DNA of 64,000 nt from Acanthosepion pharaonis (GCA_903632075.3 CAHIKZ030005207.1:51001-115000), one strand, 5' to 3'. Counted from the stretch's first letter, positions 19,990-29,404 are shown. Numbers and translations: made by a program. Notes: generated by a model from the letters alone, not told the origin.

Positions 19990-20340
19990 AAATAATTGTC
20001 GGACTTTGTCCATTTCATAATATATAAAGTCATTTATTTACATTAATAGATGCTTGGAGCAGATATGAGAGTTCAAGAGAAATCATAGGAACTTCCTCTG
20101 TAGCTAAATGGTATAGCATGTCAGGCTATATGATGGTTCCGTGTAGTATGCAGGCTCGATTCCAGTCGGAGGACACATATTTTCTATGAAAATTTCTTGG
20201 ATATTCAGATCAGTAAATGTTAATACTGTTTATTATAAACAGAGAATTTACTTAAATATTTGTATCTATAAAAATAATGTATAAACGAAAATTATATTAA
20301 AATAATTGTCAGACTTCATCCATTTCATTATATATATGTA
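19990..20340. repeat. Direct repeats flanking a tRNA-like sequence
   Basis: 'aaataattgtcggacttt' plus 'gtccatttcat' near 19990-20022 returns as 'aaataattgtcagacttc' plus 'atccatttcat' near 20300-20330. They frame the tRNA-like sequence at 20094-20173, about 310 bp apart. They may be long target duplications, duplicated element ends or two copies of one repeat. Confidence 0.6.
20094..20173 (+). tRNA. tRNA-like sequence (pseudogene or SINE head)
   Basis: An 80-nt cloverleaf can be drawn: acceptor TCCTCTG/CGGAGGA (7 pairs, one G-T), D arm GCTA...TAGC (20103-20117), anticodon arm TGTCA/TGATG with loop GGCTATA, a 14-nt variable region, and T arm GCAGG-CTCGATT-CCAGT (4 of 5 pairs). The D loop keeps AATGG as in an A box, and CTCGATT resembles the B box. 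A T-run follows at 20179. The anticodon loop lacks the universal T33, and the anticodon position would read CTA, so I regard it as a decayed tRNA-derived copy, not a working tRNA. Confidence 0.4.
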
Positions 20341-20697
20341 TGTGTGTGTGTGTGCAAATATATAGAAAAATAGGAAAGAACATGTTAGGTAAATAATCCA
20401 AAGTTCTTTAGTATTTTGGTTTTTATTTTTAAAAAACAGTGCTCAAGTAGAGCTTGAATTATAATTATTATGTAAAACCTGGGATGACCCATGACCTTTA
20501 TGTGTACATTGGTTTCCATAGTAATTAATTCTACGAATGAATATTCCAAAAATTTCACTTAGGGATGAAACAGAGAACTCTTATGTAGCAAAGGAATCAT
20601 ATTTGAAAAAAATAATTATAATTATATATATATATCTCTTGAACAAAAAATTAAAATTTCAGACACACGGGGTTGCATATTAATTTTTTTTTTATCA

Positions 20698-20706
<9 letters not shown>

Positions 20707-20732
<26 letters not shown>
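20707..20732. repeat. (TA)n microsatellite
   Basis: TA tract preceded by (GT)n. Confidence 0.9.
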
Positions 20733-20736
<4 letters not shown>

Positions 20737-20740
<4 letters not shown>

Positions 20741-20796
20741 TAGCTGTATGGATGTGAATTTGTAGCCCTAGTTTCAGACTTTTGCGATACTCAGAC
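20737..20796 (-). repeat. Short dispersed repeat E, copy 1
   Basis: Minus-strand copy of a ~57-bp unit with 'tctga', 'atcgcaaaag', 'tgaaac', 'tacaaattcacatccata'. The plus-strand copies are at 20890-20962 and 23066-23128. All three lie beside TA-rich tracts. Confidence 0.7.
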
Positions 20797-20849
20797 AAGT
20801 ATTTCAATATTTTCTCCTTACTACCACCAAACATAATCAAACAAAATAT

Positions 20850-20871
20850 GATATATATATATATATATATA
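20850..20871. repeat. (TA)n microsatellite
   Basis: TA tract between two E copies. Confidence 0.9.
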
Positions 20872-20889
20872 GATTCAAATTTAATAAAA

Positions 20890-20962
20890 TAAATCAGTTG
20901 TTCTGAGGATCACAAAAGCGTTTAAACCCAGGGATACAAACTCACATCCATACAACTAAGCA
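20890..20962 (+). repeat. Short dispersed repeat E, copy 2
   Basis: Shares 'aaacccagggatacaaactc' and 'acatccatacaac' with the other copies. The CTGAWGA core is decayed to CTGAGGA. Confidence 0.7.
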
Positions 20963-21016
20963 CTTTCCAACACAGATAACACAGATATATAATATAAATA
21001 ATATATATAGAAATCT

Positions 21017-21022
<6 letters not shown>

Positions 21023-21062
<40 letters not shown>
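21023..21062. repeat. (TA)n microsatellite
   Basis: TA tract immediately upstream of repeat D copy 2. Confidence 0.95.
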
Positions 21063-21064
<2 letters not shown>

Positions 21065-21200
21065 AAAATATAGTTTTAAGTTGTGCTATAATGGGTTAAA
21101 TATCAGGGATAGAGGAAATGTAAATATAAAACTGGACATTGAGGTTACCACCCAGAGGCATCAGTCTGTTTCATGATAAACACAATTGTCAGGCCACACA
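21062..21200 (+). repeat. Dispersed repeat D, copy 2
   Basis: 'gataaaatatagttttaa' (21062), 'aatatcagggatag' (21102), 'aactggacattgaggtta' (21129) and 'cagtctgtttcatg' (21163) match 35395-35515 directly and 11035-11215 inversely. Confidence 0.75.
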
Positions 21201-21364
21201 CACTGTGTATTTGCTCAACTATTTATATTTACAGGTTTGTGATGCATTGTGGGTAATCTGTTGTATTGCATTCTTGAGTGAAAAGGTTGGAAACTTTTTG
21301 TTTCTTTCTGGCTTGTAAACAATTCCCACAATCCATTTACTCTCAAACACAAAATTCCAACATA

Positions 21365-22410
21365 TATCACCTGAAGAAGGTCAGAGCATGCAATAGCTGA
21401 AACATTGTGAATAACAGCAATAAAGATGAGGACAACAGTTCGAACAATGTAAATAGTGTACATAGTTATAATACCTCATCTGAGAAATAGAGACAAATGT
21501 TGAAGGTGAATATGGCAATAAAGATGAGGACAACAGTCCAAACAATGTAAATAGTGTAAATAGTTACAATACCTCATCTGAGAAATAGAGACAGATGTTG
21601 AAGGTGAATATGGCAATAAAGATGAGGATAACAGTCCAAACAATGTAAATAGTGTAAATAGTTACAATACCTCATCTGAGAAATAGAGAGAGATGTTGAA
21701 GGTGAATAAATAAAGATGAGGACAACAGTCCAAACAATGTAAATAGTGTAAATAGTTACAATACCTCATCTGAGAAATAGAGACAGGTGTTGAAGGTGAA
21801 TATGGATAAAGATGAGGACAACAGTCCAAACAATGTAAATAGTGTAAATAGTTACAATACCTCATCTTAGAAATAGAGACAAAAGTTGAAGGTGAATATG
21901 GCAATAAAGATGAGGACAACAGTCCAAACAATGTAAATAGTGTAAATAGTTACAATACCTCATCTTAGAAATAGAGATAAAAGTTGAAGGTGAATATGGC
22001 AATAAAGATGAGGACAACAGTCCAAACAATGTAAATAGTGTAAATAGTTACAATACCTCATCTTAGAAATAGAGATAAAAGTTGAAGGTGAATATGGCAA
22101 TAAAGATGAGGACAACAGTCCAAACAATGTAAATAGTGTAAATAGTTACAATATCTCATCTGAGAAATAGAGAGAGATGTTGAAGGTGAATCTGGCAATA
22201 AAGATGAGGACAACAGTCCAAATAGTGTAAATAGTTAAAATACCTTATCTGAGAAATAGAGACAAATTTTGAAGGTGAATATGGCAGTAAAGATGAGGAC
22301 AACAGTCCAAACAATGTAAATAGTTACAATACCTCATCTGAGAAATAGAGACGGATGTTGAAGGTGAATATGGCAATAAAGATTAGGACAACAGTCCAAA
22401 CAATTTACAA
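21365..22410 (+). repeat. ~98-bp satellite array derived from a SINE S tail, about 10 copies
   Basis: The left edge (21369-21411) is the SINE S motif CTGAAGAAGG...GCTGAAAC and its 'attgtgaata' continuation. From there the SINE tail 'gataaagatgaggacaac' or 'caataaagatgaggacaac' / 'aaacaatgtaaatagtg' / 'cctcatctgagaaatagag' repeats: 'tgaaggtgaa' starts at 21501, 21599, 21697, 21791, 21887, 21985, 22083, 22181, 22270 and 22359, giving periods of 98 with shorter 89-96 variants. Units are over 90 percent alike. Frames through the array (21662-21931 minus) are by-products. Confidence 0.9.
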
Positions 22411-22683
22411 TAACTATTAGCTAATTATATTGTCACTGTCTCCAATCCCTTGCAACATTACTATCACATCATATCACATAGACCTGTTATTAAATTAAAC
22501 TACTTTGTCACCCAGCACATTAAATATTAAACATCACCATATAAATTAAGGATTACAAATTTCTACCTGTTACATATTCATAGTCACCAAATCAAACAAA
22601 TAACCAGCTTTAAATATAACAAATAAACCCCCATTTTTTTCTAAAATTTAAAAATAAATATAAATAATAATAATTTTTACCTA
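22411..22683. other. AT-rich spacer, nothing recognised
   Basis: No supported feature. Confidence 0.5.
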
Positions 22684-23040
22684 TCATAATTTTACACAAA
22701 CCCCACCACACGCATATACATACATTGCGAGGAAATATTTTTCAGCGGGAAAACACATAATATGACATGTATACAGTAACGAGACATTTCCGCCACACTT
22801 CCAATGTTTAAATTTAAACATTTCAACACAAATGCGTATGTATAGATATAACACCACCCGTATACATACATGTGTCATAGCCAAAACTGCCCACATATGT
22901 TTATATATGTATGAGTCCCGACGGACGACCAAGTATGTATATGTGGCTGCATACATCGACGTTTGCGTTAGTAAGATGACATAAGCGACAAAATTTCCCC
23001 CACCACTTCCACAATAACACCAATACATGCAATCTACATA
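22684..23040 (-). other. Unrecognised CpG-richer segment with 114-aa open frame
   Basis: The minus-strand frame 23028-22684 runs 114 codons and is rich in Cys, Tyr and Val, with no domain, signal or motif that I know. The DNA contains many 'catatgta'/'acatacat' variants, which open frames by chance. CpG is more frequent than nearby (for example 'cccgacggacgacc' at 22917). It could be an exon or an old element; I do not claim a gene. Confidence 0.2.
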
Positions 23041-23065
23041 AACCCAAATTTTTTAAAATATTAAT

Positions 23066-23128
23066 CAGTTTGTCTGATGATCGCTAAAGTGTGAAACCCA
23101 GGGTCACAAACTCACATCTATCAACCAA
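23066..23128 (+). repeat. Short dispersed repeat E, copy 3
   Basis: Best-kept E copy: CTGATGAT (23074-23081), CGCTAAAGTG stem-loop, then TGAAAC, 'ccagggtcacaaactcac'. It abuts (TA)n(CA)n. Confidence 0.7.

Positions 23129-23129
<1 letters not shown>

Positions 23130-23162
<33 letters not shown>
23130..23162. repeat. (TA)n(CA)n microsatellite
   Basis: Compound dinucleotide tract. Confidence 0.9.
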
Positions 23163-23165
<3 letters not shown>

Positions 23166-23329
23166 GAGATAATTAATAACAAAGATAATGGAAACAAACA
23201 CTAAAATGAATTTGAATGAAATTAGTTATATTATATCCCCAAAACACATTAAAAGAATTTAAAAAAATTAATGAAACAGACCTTGTGGGTGGAATTTAAT
23301 TAACCTAGCTTGGATATATACATACATAT

Positions 23330-23705
23330 ATGTTAGGTTTGGTTTGGTTTTTTTTTTTTTATGACATATCAACCTCACTGGGTTATTTAATGCCAACAAA
23401 ATTTTTGTTGCTGGTAATATTTTTTTCTTCAAAAATTTATTGCTGGTTACAATTTTTTTACAAAAAGTATTTCTGGTATTAAAACCTATTTTACACTTTC
23501 ATAGTGTTTTGACCCTAGTTTGGGGGTCTAACTATTTGCCCATAGTTGGGACCCTAACAGGTGCTACCACTCCAGGTCAGGGTAGACCTGGGAACACCAG
23601 CAATTAAAAGGTGGTTCCATACTTATGAAAACATCCTGATCAGAGGCCTTGCTGTTGGACATAGTTTATCGTCTTACCCAGGACATGGATGTAGTTTATC
23701 AATAT
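23330..23705 (+). repeat. Dispersed repeat family A, copy 3
   Basis: Complete order from 'ggtttggtttggttttt' (23338) through three 'ttgctggtaat'-type subunits to 'gggaccctaacaggtgct' (23550) and 'gtagtttatcaatatac' (23691). Confidence 0.85.
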
Positions 23706-23734
23706 ACTCACAATGGGCATACATATATACATGC

Positions 23735-24597
23735 ACACAGTGCTGCAATGAGTAAATTGTCACCATTTTATATTTTTAATTTTACACATATACATTGTTT
23801 TTGATTTTGCTGACTGCACATTATTTTAAGGTCAGTTGTCACCATCTATGAGAAACAGAACACCTTGATGCAATTCACTCCACCAGAAATTTGAAAATGG
23901 GATGATGTACTGCTTGGCATCCATACTTGAAGACCCAATATAAACATTTCAGAGTTTTTGGGTATCAATTAGAGGACAGTGCAGAGGATTCGCAAATATC
24001 CGGTCAACGACATATTATTTGAAGTGATCACTAGTGATAGTGAAATAATGCTTCCATTCATTTTTCCACAGGATCTCAGACTACTCAACACAGAGGCCTA
24101 TATCAAGTGCCTTGATGAGGTAGTGCTGCCCAGAGTCAAGAGGGTGGCTGCTGGAAGACCCTATGTCTGGCAACAGAACTCTGCACTATGCCACACAACC
24201 AAGAGAACCCAGTCATGGCTGTCAGACTTCCTGCAACCACATCATCCCTTACATCTAGCCTCCTATCTCCCCAGACTACAACCCCCTTGATTATTATGTG
24301 TTGGGCACAGTTGAGCGAGAGACCAACAAAACTCCTTGTAACACCAAAGATGAACTGAAGGCAAGGATTATGGCAGTATTCACCAACTTAAACAAAAAGA
24401 CCATCCAAAAGAGTTGCAGAAGATTCTAAAGTCATCTGGAGGGTGTTGTTGAAGCCAATTGTAATTTTATTGAATAAATTTCCACTTTGGTATTTCAAGA
24501 TATTTGTGTGTACTTTTGGTAAATATATCTGTTAGAATGAGATGTCAGTGTTGTTTTCATTTTTGTGTCATTTAGATGACAATTTATCCATCGCACT

Positions 24598-24600
<3 letters not shown>
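23735..24600 (+). mobile_element. mariner-like DNA transposon, internally deleted
   Basis: Inverted ends are recognisable: 'gctgcaatgagtaaattgtc' at 23742-23761 against the complement of 'gacaatttatccatcgcac' (24578-24596). The transposase remnant lies between. The N-terminal DNA-binding half is mostly missing, so the element is shorter than the usual ~1.3 kb. Confidence 0.7.
23979..24440 (+). pseudogene. mariner-like transposase, C-terminal catalytic part
   Basis: The frame 23979-24290 carries LLNTEAYIKCLDEVVLPRVK and RPYVWQQNSALCH, the block around the second catalytic aspartate of mariner transposases (usually QQDxAPxH); here the codon at 24177-24179 gives N, so catalysis is lost. A frameshift near 24220-24270 leads to P-D-Y-N-P-L-D-Y-Y-V (about 24268-24300), which holds the third catalytic D, then GTVERETN and TKDELKARIMAVF. 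The enzyme cut and pasted element DNA at TA sites. Dead copy. Confidence 0.8.

Positions 24601-24636
<36 letters not shown>
24598..24636. repeat. (CA)n(TA)n microsatellite
   Basis: Compound tract at the mariner 3' end. Confidence 0.9.
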
Positions 24637-24639
<3 letters not shown>

Positions 24640-24895
24640 AATGCAAAGGTCAGTGTGTCATACTTTTTCAACTTTCCTCCCAGAGGTCATAGCCCAGCAT
24701 ATCATACCATTTTGGAATCAGGCCCATTCCATGAGCAATTAAAAACATTCCAGGCTGAATCCAGACCTGCAATCCTGAAATTTTGGATTCCCTGTTTTCA
24801 GCGATTTTTTTGCAACAAATTTTTGGTACCTGAATTATCCCATCTTTTTTTTTTTTACTTGAATTATCCCTTTATAATGTTTGATTCAATGTGAT

Positions 24896-24956
24896 CAATA
24901 GAAAAATGGTGGATTAAGTGCATTGACAATGAAAGAGATTTTGTTGAAAGATAACT
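24896..24956 (+). pseudogene. Possible mariner transposase C-terminal scrap, copy 1
   Basis: Reads EKWWIKCIDNERDFVER, similar to the W-x-K-C-I-x-x-x-G-x-Y-V/F-E ending of some mariner transposases. A second scrap (KCWIKCTDNERDYVER) is at 25378-25430, on the other side of the 5S/tRNA SINE, so the SINE lies between two copies. Confidence 0.35.
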
Positions 24957-25017
24957 GCTTATTTATATACCTACATAAATGTACAAGTATAAATTCATAG
25001 CAGAAATATCATAAAAA

Positions 25018-25260
25018 ATCTCCCAAGTTAAGCAACATCAGGACTGGTCAGTACCAAGATGGGTGATCACTGGAAAATACAAGAGGTTTTAAGCTTCTGT
25101 GTGTGGGTGGTATAATGGTAAACAGTTCAGAATTGGAAATTGGAGAACCAAGTTCCAATTCCACTCAAGTTTATATATTCCTTTGAGAAAGGTATGAATC
25201 TACATTTTCTCCCCCAACCTATGGGTTCATTAGTAGAACTTGATCAGTAAATCATTATTA
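25018..25260 (+). mobile_element. Composite SINE: 5S rRNA 3' half plus tRNA-like unit
   Basis: 25018-25100 matches the 3' half of 5S rRNA: 'aagttaagcaacatcagg', 'ggtcagtacc', 'gatgggtgatcactggaaaa'. It is followed by a tRNA-like unit with A-box-like 'gtggtataatggtaaac' (25116) and B-box-like 'aagttccaattcc' (25149), and a tail with 'cctttgagaaaggtatgaat'. The same order occurs on the minus strand at 27890-28152. 5S and tRNA both carry internal RNA polymerase III promoters, which is why they become SINE heads. No functional 5S or tRNA is implied. Confidence 0.75.
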
Positions 25261-25377
25261 TCTCCAAAAATTCCTACAATCTAAAAATATTTTCTGGAGT
25301 TAATAGCCTGTAAAATGTTGAAAAGCAATAAAAAAAAAAACAAATCAATCCCGCTCCAAAAAAGTAGCAATAATAAA

Positions 25378-25432
25378 TGAAGAAGTGTTGGATTAAGTGC
25401 ACTGACAATGAAAGAGATTATGTTGAAAGGAA
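25378..25432 (+). pseudogene. Possible mariner transposase C-terminal scrap, copy 2
   Basis: 'ggattaagtgcactgacaat' and 'gaaagagatta' repeat the block at 24910-24945. The meaning is uncertain; it could equally be a dispersed repeat of another sort. Confidence 0.35.
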
Positions 25433-25489
25433 AGGTATGATGGTTATTGGTGCAGAAAATGGATTTGATGAAGTTGAAATATCAGCCTA

Positions 25490-25640
25490 ATTGATTGCAT
25501 ACTCATTGGCACTAATAGTCTTAGGAAAGACATAAATCTATTTCTTCTCACCCTTATGTATGGGTTAAATAGCAGGGTAGACTGAGCTCTCTAGCTTTGG
25601 GTAGCAGCCAATCTAGAAGAAGTACTCTGAATTTAAAAAA
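25490..25640 (+). repeat. 5S/tRNA SINE tail, isolated
   Basis: 'cttaggaaagacataaatc', 'tatgggttaaatagcaggg' and 'gtagcagccaatctagaaga' match the tails at 59340-59500 and, in part, 25190-25250, 41570-41640 and 43850-43905. Confidence 0.65.
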
Positions 25641-25889
25641 GTGAAAAAGCTAATGGAGTCACTCCACTATTATTCCCAGGATGTCATGACAATTCAGATA
25701 TTAAATAAAAAGAACGTGAGACGAAGCATAGTTATGCATGACGGGGGATACAGCAAACTGATCTCATTTTAAATAAGATTCTGATTGAAAGATGGCTTTT
25801 ATACTTGAATCAATAAAGAACAAGACATAATGCATTTTGTTCATTAAGGACATTAAGATACATATTGAAACATGATTCTTGCAATCAGG

Positions 25890-26100
25890 ATATTGAACGA
25901 GACTGGTGAACTATGGATTACTAGATTGGTAGCAAGGTCTCATCATGTTAGATTTGAAATGGCTAGATGTGACCATGAGTTCTATGCTAACAGTTACTTC
26001 TCTTGCACTTCTCACTTGTAGAATTCTCTCCTGGTGTCTTGCTTTCGAGTCAACTTTGATCTTCAAAAATTGAAATGCAATGTCAATCGTTATCTTCTGT
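25890..26100 (+). pseudogene. LINE C-terminus (CR1/jockey-like), copy 1
   Basis: Plus-strand reading gives RLVARSHHVRFEMARCDHEF, then YANSYFSCTSHL, NSLLVSCFRVNFDLQKLKCN and VNRYLLS. The R-t-x-x-LWNSLP...FK-x-x-V-x-x-Y/F-L wording is the usual end of many CR1/jockey-type LINE polyproteins. No RT core is attached. Related copies are at 28.6, 30.8 and 31.6 kb. Nonfunctional. Confidence 0.7.
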
Positions 26101-26510
26101 CTTCTTAATTCTTGTTCTTTTAATGTCTTCTCTCCTTAATAGTAGTTTTTCTCATATTCTCTAACACTCAGTAACCCCTTGCGTCCTAGTGGCTTTATTG
26201 CCTTTGATCTTCAAAAATTTAAATGCAATGTCAATCGTTATCTTCTGTCTTCTTAATTCTTGTTCTTTTATTGTCTTCTCTATTTAATAGCAGTTTTTCT
26301 CATATTCTCTAACACTCAGTAACCCCTTGCGTCCTAGTGGCTTTATTGCCTTTGATTTTCAAACATTTAAATGCAATGTCAATCATTATCTTCAGTCTTC
26401 TTAATTCTTCTTCTTTTATTGTGCTTACTCCTTAATAACATTTTGTTTTTCTCATATTCTTTCACATAAAGAAACTCCTTGCATCATAGTGACTTTATTG
26501 CCTTGCTGGG
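26055..26510 (+). repeat. ~175-bp duplication of LINE end and 3'UTR, 3 copies
   Basis: 'tgatcttcaaaaatt' or 'tgattttcaaacattt' starts at 26057, 26207 and 26353, each followed by 'aaatgcaatgtcaatc', 'cttctgtcttcttaattctt', 'ttctcatattct', and (first two) 'cactcagtaaccccttgcgt'. The units contain the LINE C-terminal codons and its 3'UTR. Confidence 0.8.
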
Positions 26511-27240
26511 CTGAAATGATTAAAGGAAAAAAAAAGCATTTTCAGCTCAAAGACGAATGATGCAGAAGATGTGGTAGAGAATTGAAGAAAAGTCAATGGC
26601 ATTCTGAATAGTTATATCTGTTAGACTCCTAGGTGGAGACCATTTTCATCCTTTACTGTTTGATAAGAAATATTTTTTTGATTGGTTAAAAAAAGATACA
26701 TATAAGAATTTTTGGCTTTACCAAAACTGTGACCTACTTTTTCCTTATTTTGGTAAACCAATTATGATTTATGATAGAAATAGCATGAAGCTGTCTGAAA
26801 CATAGAGAGAGAGAGAGAGAGGAGCCAGAGGTTTAATAGATAAATTATGCCAATAATACTTTTTCTTGGTGGAGACCCCAAAGTGGTCGATATTGACCTC
26901 CAGATGTCAATGAGACATTTCAGCGAGTTGGAAATCATGAGGAGGTTGATTGAGATCTCAGGATCAAAAGCCAAAGTTATCTTGGAATTAAAAATATTTT
27001 TGGCTGAGTCTGGAACAGTAAATGCCATCCTTATAAAGCGAAACCCAAAATCAGATCAAGAAATATCGAGATATTTATGAGTCACTAATTTCCAGCCAAA
27101 TTATGCCCATCAACATCTCCTTCACCACCCTCCATGAGAAATGGTAGACAATCGATAAGAAAGATAAAGTTGGTGAATTTGGAGTGGGGTCTCTAATGAA
27201 ATTACTTCATCTGCTTGTTAAAAAAAAAGTTTTCTTTGAA
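26511..27240. other. Unassigned region with (GA)n and a 77-aa frame
   Basis: A short (GA)n tract lies at 26803-26820. A plus-strand frame at 26847-27080 (LFLGGDPKVVDIDLQ..., 77 aa) and an 88-aa frame on the other strand overlap. The plus-strand protein has ordinary amino-acid composition and no repeats but I do not recognise it; it may be a fragment of an element or an exon. Confidence 0.25.
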
Positions 27241-27249
27241 TAATTTTTG

Positions 27250-27560
27250 GGCATTCAATGTTCTGGACGGAACATGAGATAAATGAGGAAGTTTTAAGGA
27301 AAATGGGATCAGAAAGAAGATTTTCATTTAGGACATACACTAAGAAAAGAGGGTTTGGAGAATTTGACACTCACAGGATACTGAAGGCTAGAGGAACTGA
27401 GGAAAACTGTCAGTAATCTAACAAGCTTTTGTAAACAGATGGCAGAAAAGGTACAGATAGGAATAGTAAGGGAGCAAACACAGCCTAGAGCTCCAAAGAA
27501 TTGGAAGTAGTGGAGAGCTATGACCACCCAAATCCTGAAGGGGCACAGCATATAAAAAAA
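27250..27560 (+). pseudogene. LINE C-terminal domain fragment (as at 7.8 and 61.2 kb)
   Basis: Plus-strand reading has TEHEINEEVLRKMGS, then after a frameshift the nucleotide equivalents of the 'ggtttggagaatttgacact' and 'cagatggcagaaaaggt' blocks and the end 'cctgaaggggcac', in the order of 7770-8165. Truncated and frameshifted, followed by an A-run at 27550, consistent with a retroposed 3' end. Confidence 0.65.
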
Positions 27561-27889
27561 AAAAAAGGAATTTAGTTTCAGAAAACCATTCAAATCTGAC
27601 AAATATTCTAATGGTGGTAATTCATCTCATCTGATTCTGATAATTTTCTCATTGATTGATTTTTCTTAAGGTTTATCAACCCTTTGCCAGCTATTTAAAG
27701 CTAGAAAATATCTTCAGATTGTAAAAAATTATTTTTTTGAAAAAGTAGTTTAGAGATACAAGTTTTACTAATTAACCCATAGCTGGGGGAGAAGAGGTGG
27801 ATTCCTAACTAATCAGAATTTGATTTAGATTGTAAAAAGTTTTTTTTTTTTGCAGGGTAAATAAGAATGGTTTACTGAGTTGCAAGGGA

Positions 27890-28155
27890 GCTGCAGGGGG
27901 AGAAGGGAGGGGGAATTAATACCTTCCCAAGGGTATTTGTACGTAAATGAATATAACAAACCTAACTGGAATTGGAACTTGGCTCTCTGATTAACAATTT
28001 CAAGCCTTTATCCATTACACCACCTGCATATGCAAGCTTGCAGCACCTGGTATTCCTAAGCAGTCACCCATCTAGGTACTGACCAGGTTTGATGTTGCTT
28101 AACATTAGTGATTGTACATGAACCAGTGTTTCAACGTGATGTGGCTGTAAGCCTG
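27890..28155 (-). mobile_element. Composite SINE: full-length 5S rRNA-like head plus tRNA-like unit
   Basis: On the minus strand 28152-28035 reads as a nearly full-length 5S rRNA (about 118 nt): 'gcttacagccacatcacg', then 'ttaagcaacatcaaacctgg', 'tcagtacctagatgggtgac' and 'gaataccaggtgctgcaagc'. Directly downstream is a tRNA-like unit ('ggtggtgtaatggataaag', B-box-like 'aagttccaattcc', 28025-27965) and a tail with 'cccttgggaaggtattaa'. The 5S part keeps the box A/IE/box C promoter area of 5S genes but differs at many sites, so I call it a SINE or pseudogene. Confidence 0.8.
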
Positions 28156-28599
28156 ATGATGTTCGGCTGGCTAGAATGAACACTGATCTCATGACAAGTT
28201 TTGAATTGATTAGCACATTTATGTATAAAGATTCATGCAGATAAATGCACATTTGGCTTATCTGACATTGCAATTCTTGGGATATGTTAAAGATCAAGAT
28301 AGAATTACACCACTCCAATCTAAAATTAAAACAATAGAAAAATTTCCATGACCGCAGTCAACTATGAAGAATTATATAACCAGTGAACTATTTGTTATTT
28401 GCACCTTATACATATTCTTTTATGAAAGACAGTTAAACCACAATAAAAATTAATTTCTTGACTGAATAGCATGAGAATATTTTCTTTCTTTTATGGGACA
28501 ATAGCCATGGATGTTAAAACATTTATTTATGAATATTATTGCCACATCTGCTCTGATGCTTCTGCGATATATCTAGAGATTCTTGTTAAAATCTAAAGA

Positions 28600-28790
28600 A
28601 GAATCTGCAATATTACTGGTCCTGACATGGCATCTTGACTTTAATCATTTCCCCCCTGGCAGAACCTAACTTCCCTGTACCTTTTCTATAAATATTTTTA
28701 TGGCAATTCTTTTGATAATCTTTACTCTTTGGACTCTCCTTAATTCAAGCATAGAATTAGATTTCCAGATTACATCAATTTCATTCAACT
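28600..28790 (+). pseudogene. LINE C-terminal fragment, copy 2
   Basis: 'tctataaatatttttatggc' (28685) and the following frame (FYKYFYGNSFDNLYSLDSP) parallel 31615-31680 (FLQIFSWQ.../YKYFHGNSSDKL), the segment just before the R-S-H-H...LWNSLP end of the same LINE. Frameshifted. Confidence 0.5.
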
Positions 28791-29080
28791 GGAAATGTGA
28801 TCTACCAGGCAACCCCAAACGGAGATTTTTTTCAAGCTAATGCAGAGGAGATTTTAATGTATAGTGCCACTGCTTGGATATTAAGGATGTATATATATAG
28901 CTGGCCACTCATATACAAGGTTACCTGTCTACTAGGGCAGCTAGCCAATCCCTATTGCAGACGCTTGCTCAGGCACATCTATGTTTGTTCAACACCCACA
29001 GAGCCCACCTGTGGTTTATACTGCAACTATGCTGGGCAGACTTTAGTTACAGTTTCTGAGAAAAGCGTGTTATCAAGCAT
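28791..29080. other. Unassigned region with 120-aa frame
   Basis: The frame 28797-29159 is ordinary in composition but its last third overlaps the SINE at 29080-29390 and I see no domain. Treat as chance or part of the SINE body. Confidence 0.25.
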
Positions 29081-29390
29081 GATCAACAATTTGAACAAGC
29101 CCAGCACGCTCAAGCCCTTGCCCACGATGAGTTGTGACTTTGTGCTAGCACAGCTATAGATGGCACCCAAGGGTTCTATCTACCCAATTTCACTCACCAT
29201 GCACCAGGCTTGGGTCAATCCATGGTATAGTTTTTCAGGCACTTTTCAAAGGTGCCGCACACTGTGATTGACCCCTCCAGTCCAATAACATCAAGAAGTC
29301 TCCTTCCTGATAAATCGACTACTGTGAGATTTGAACCCAGGTCTCATTGTCAGAATGCAAACGTTCTAACCACTCAGCCATGTGCCCATA
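29080..29390 (-). mobile_element. tRNA-headed SINE
   Basis: The minus strand starts near 29388 with 'gggcacatggctgagtggtt' (A box tGGCtgAgTGGtta), has a B box 'ggttcaaatct' (29342-29332), then a ~240-nt body through 'gattgacccaagcctggtgc' and 'gaacccttgggtgccat'. The sequence after the B box cannot close an acceptor stem, so this is a SINE, not a tRNA gene. Confidence 0.7.
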
Positions 29391-29404
29391 GTAAAACCCT
29401 AGAT

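Noticed and set aside
20094..20173. Functional amber-suppressor tRNA (CTA anticodon)
   Set aside because: No T33, a weak anticodon stem with two G-T pairs and a non-standard variable region; a decayed tRNA-derived sequence is more likely.
21365..22410. CRISPR-like array
   Set aside because: Units are contiguous ~98-bp copies with no unique spacers, and the context is eukaryotic; the same holds for the 76-bp array at 39.1 kb.
26847..27080. Host exon encoding a 77-aa segment
   Set aside because: Composition is ordinary, but there is no recognised domain, clear splice context or flanking exon; left as unassigned.
28035..28152. Functional 5S rRNA gene
   Set aside because: Many differences from the conserved 5S sequence and direct linkage to a tRNA-like unit and a SINE tail.
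29330..29388. Functional tRNA gene
   Set aside because: A and B boxes are good, but the 3' side cannot form the acceptor stem.
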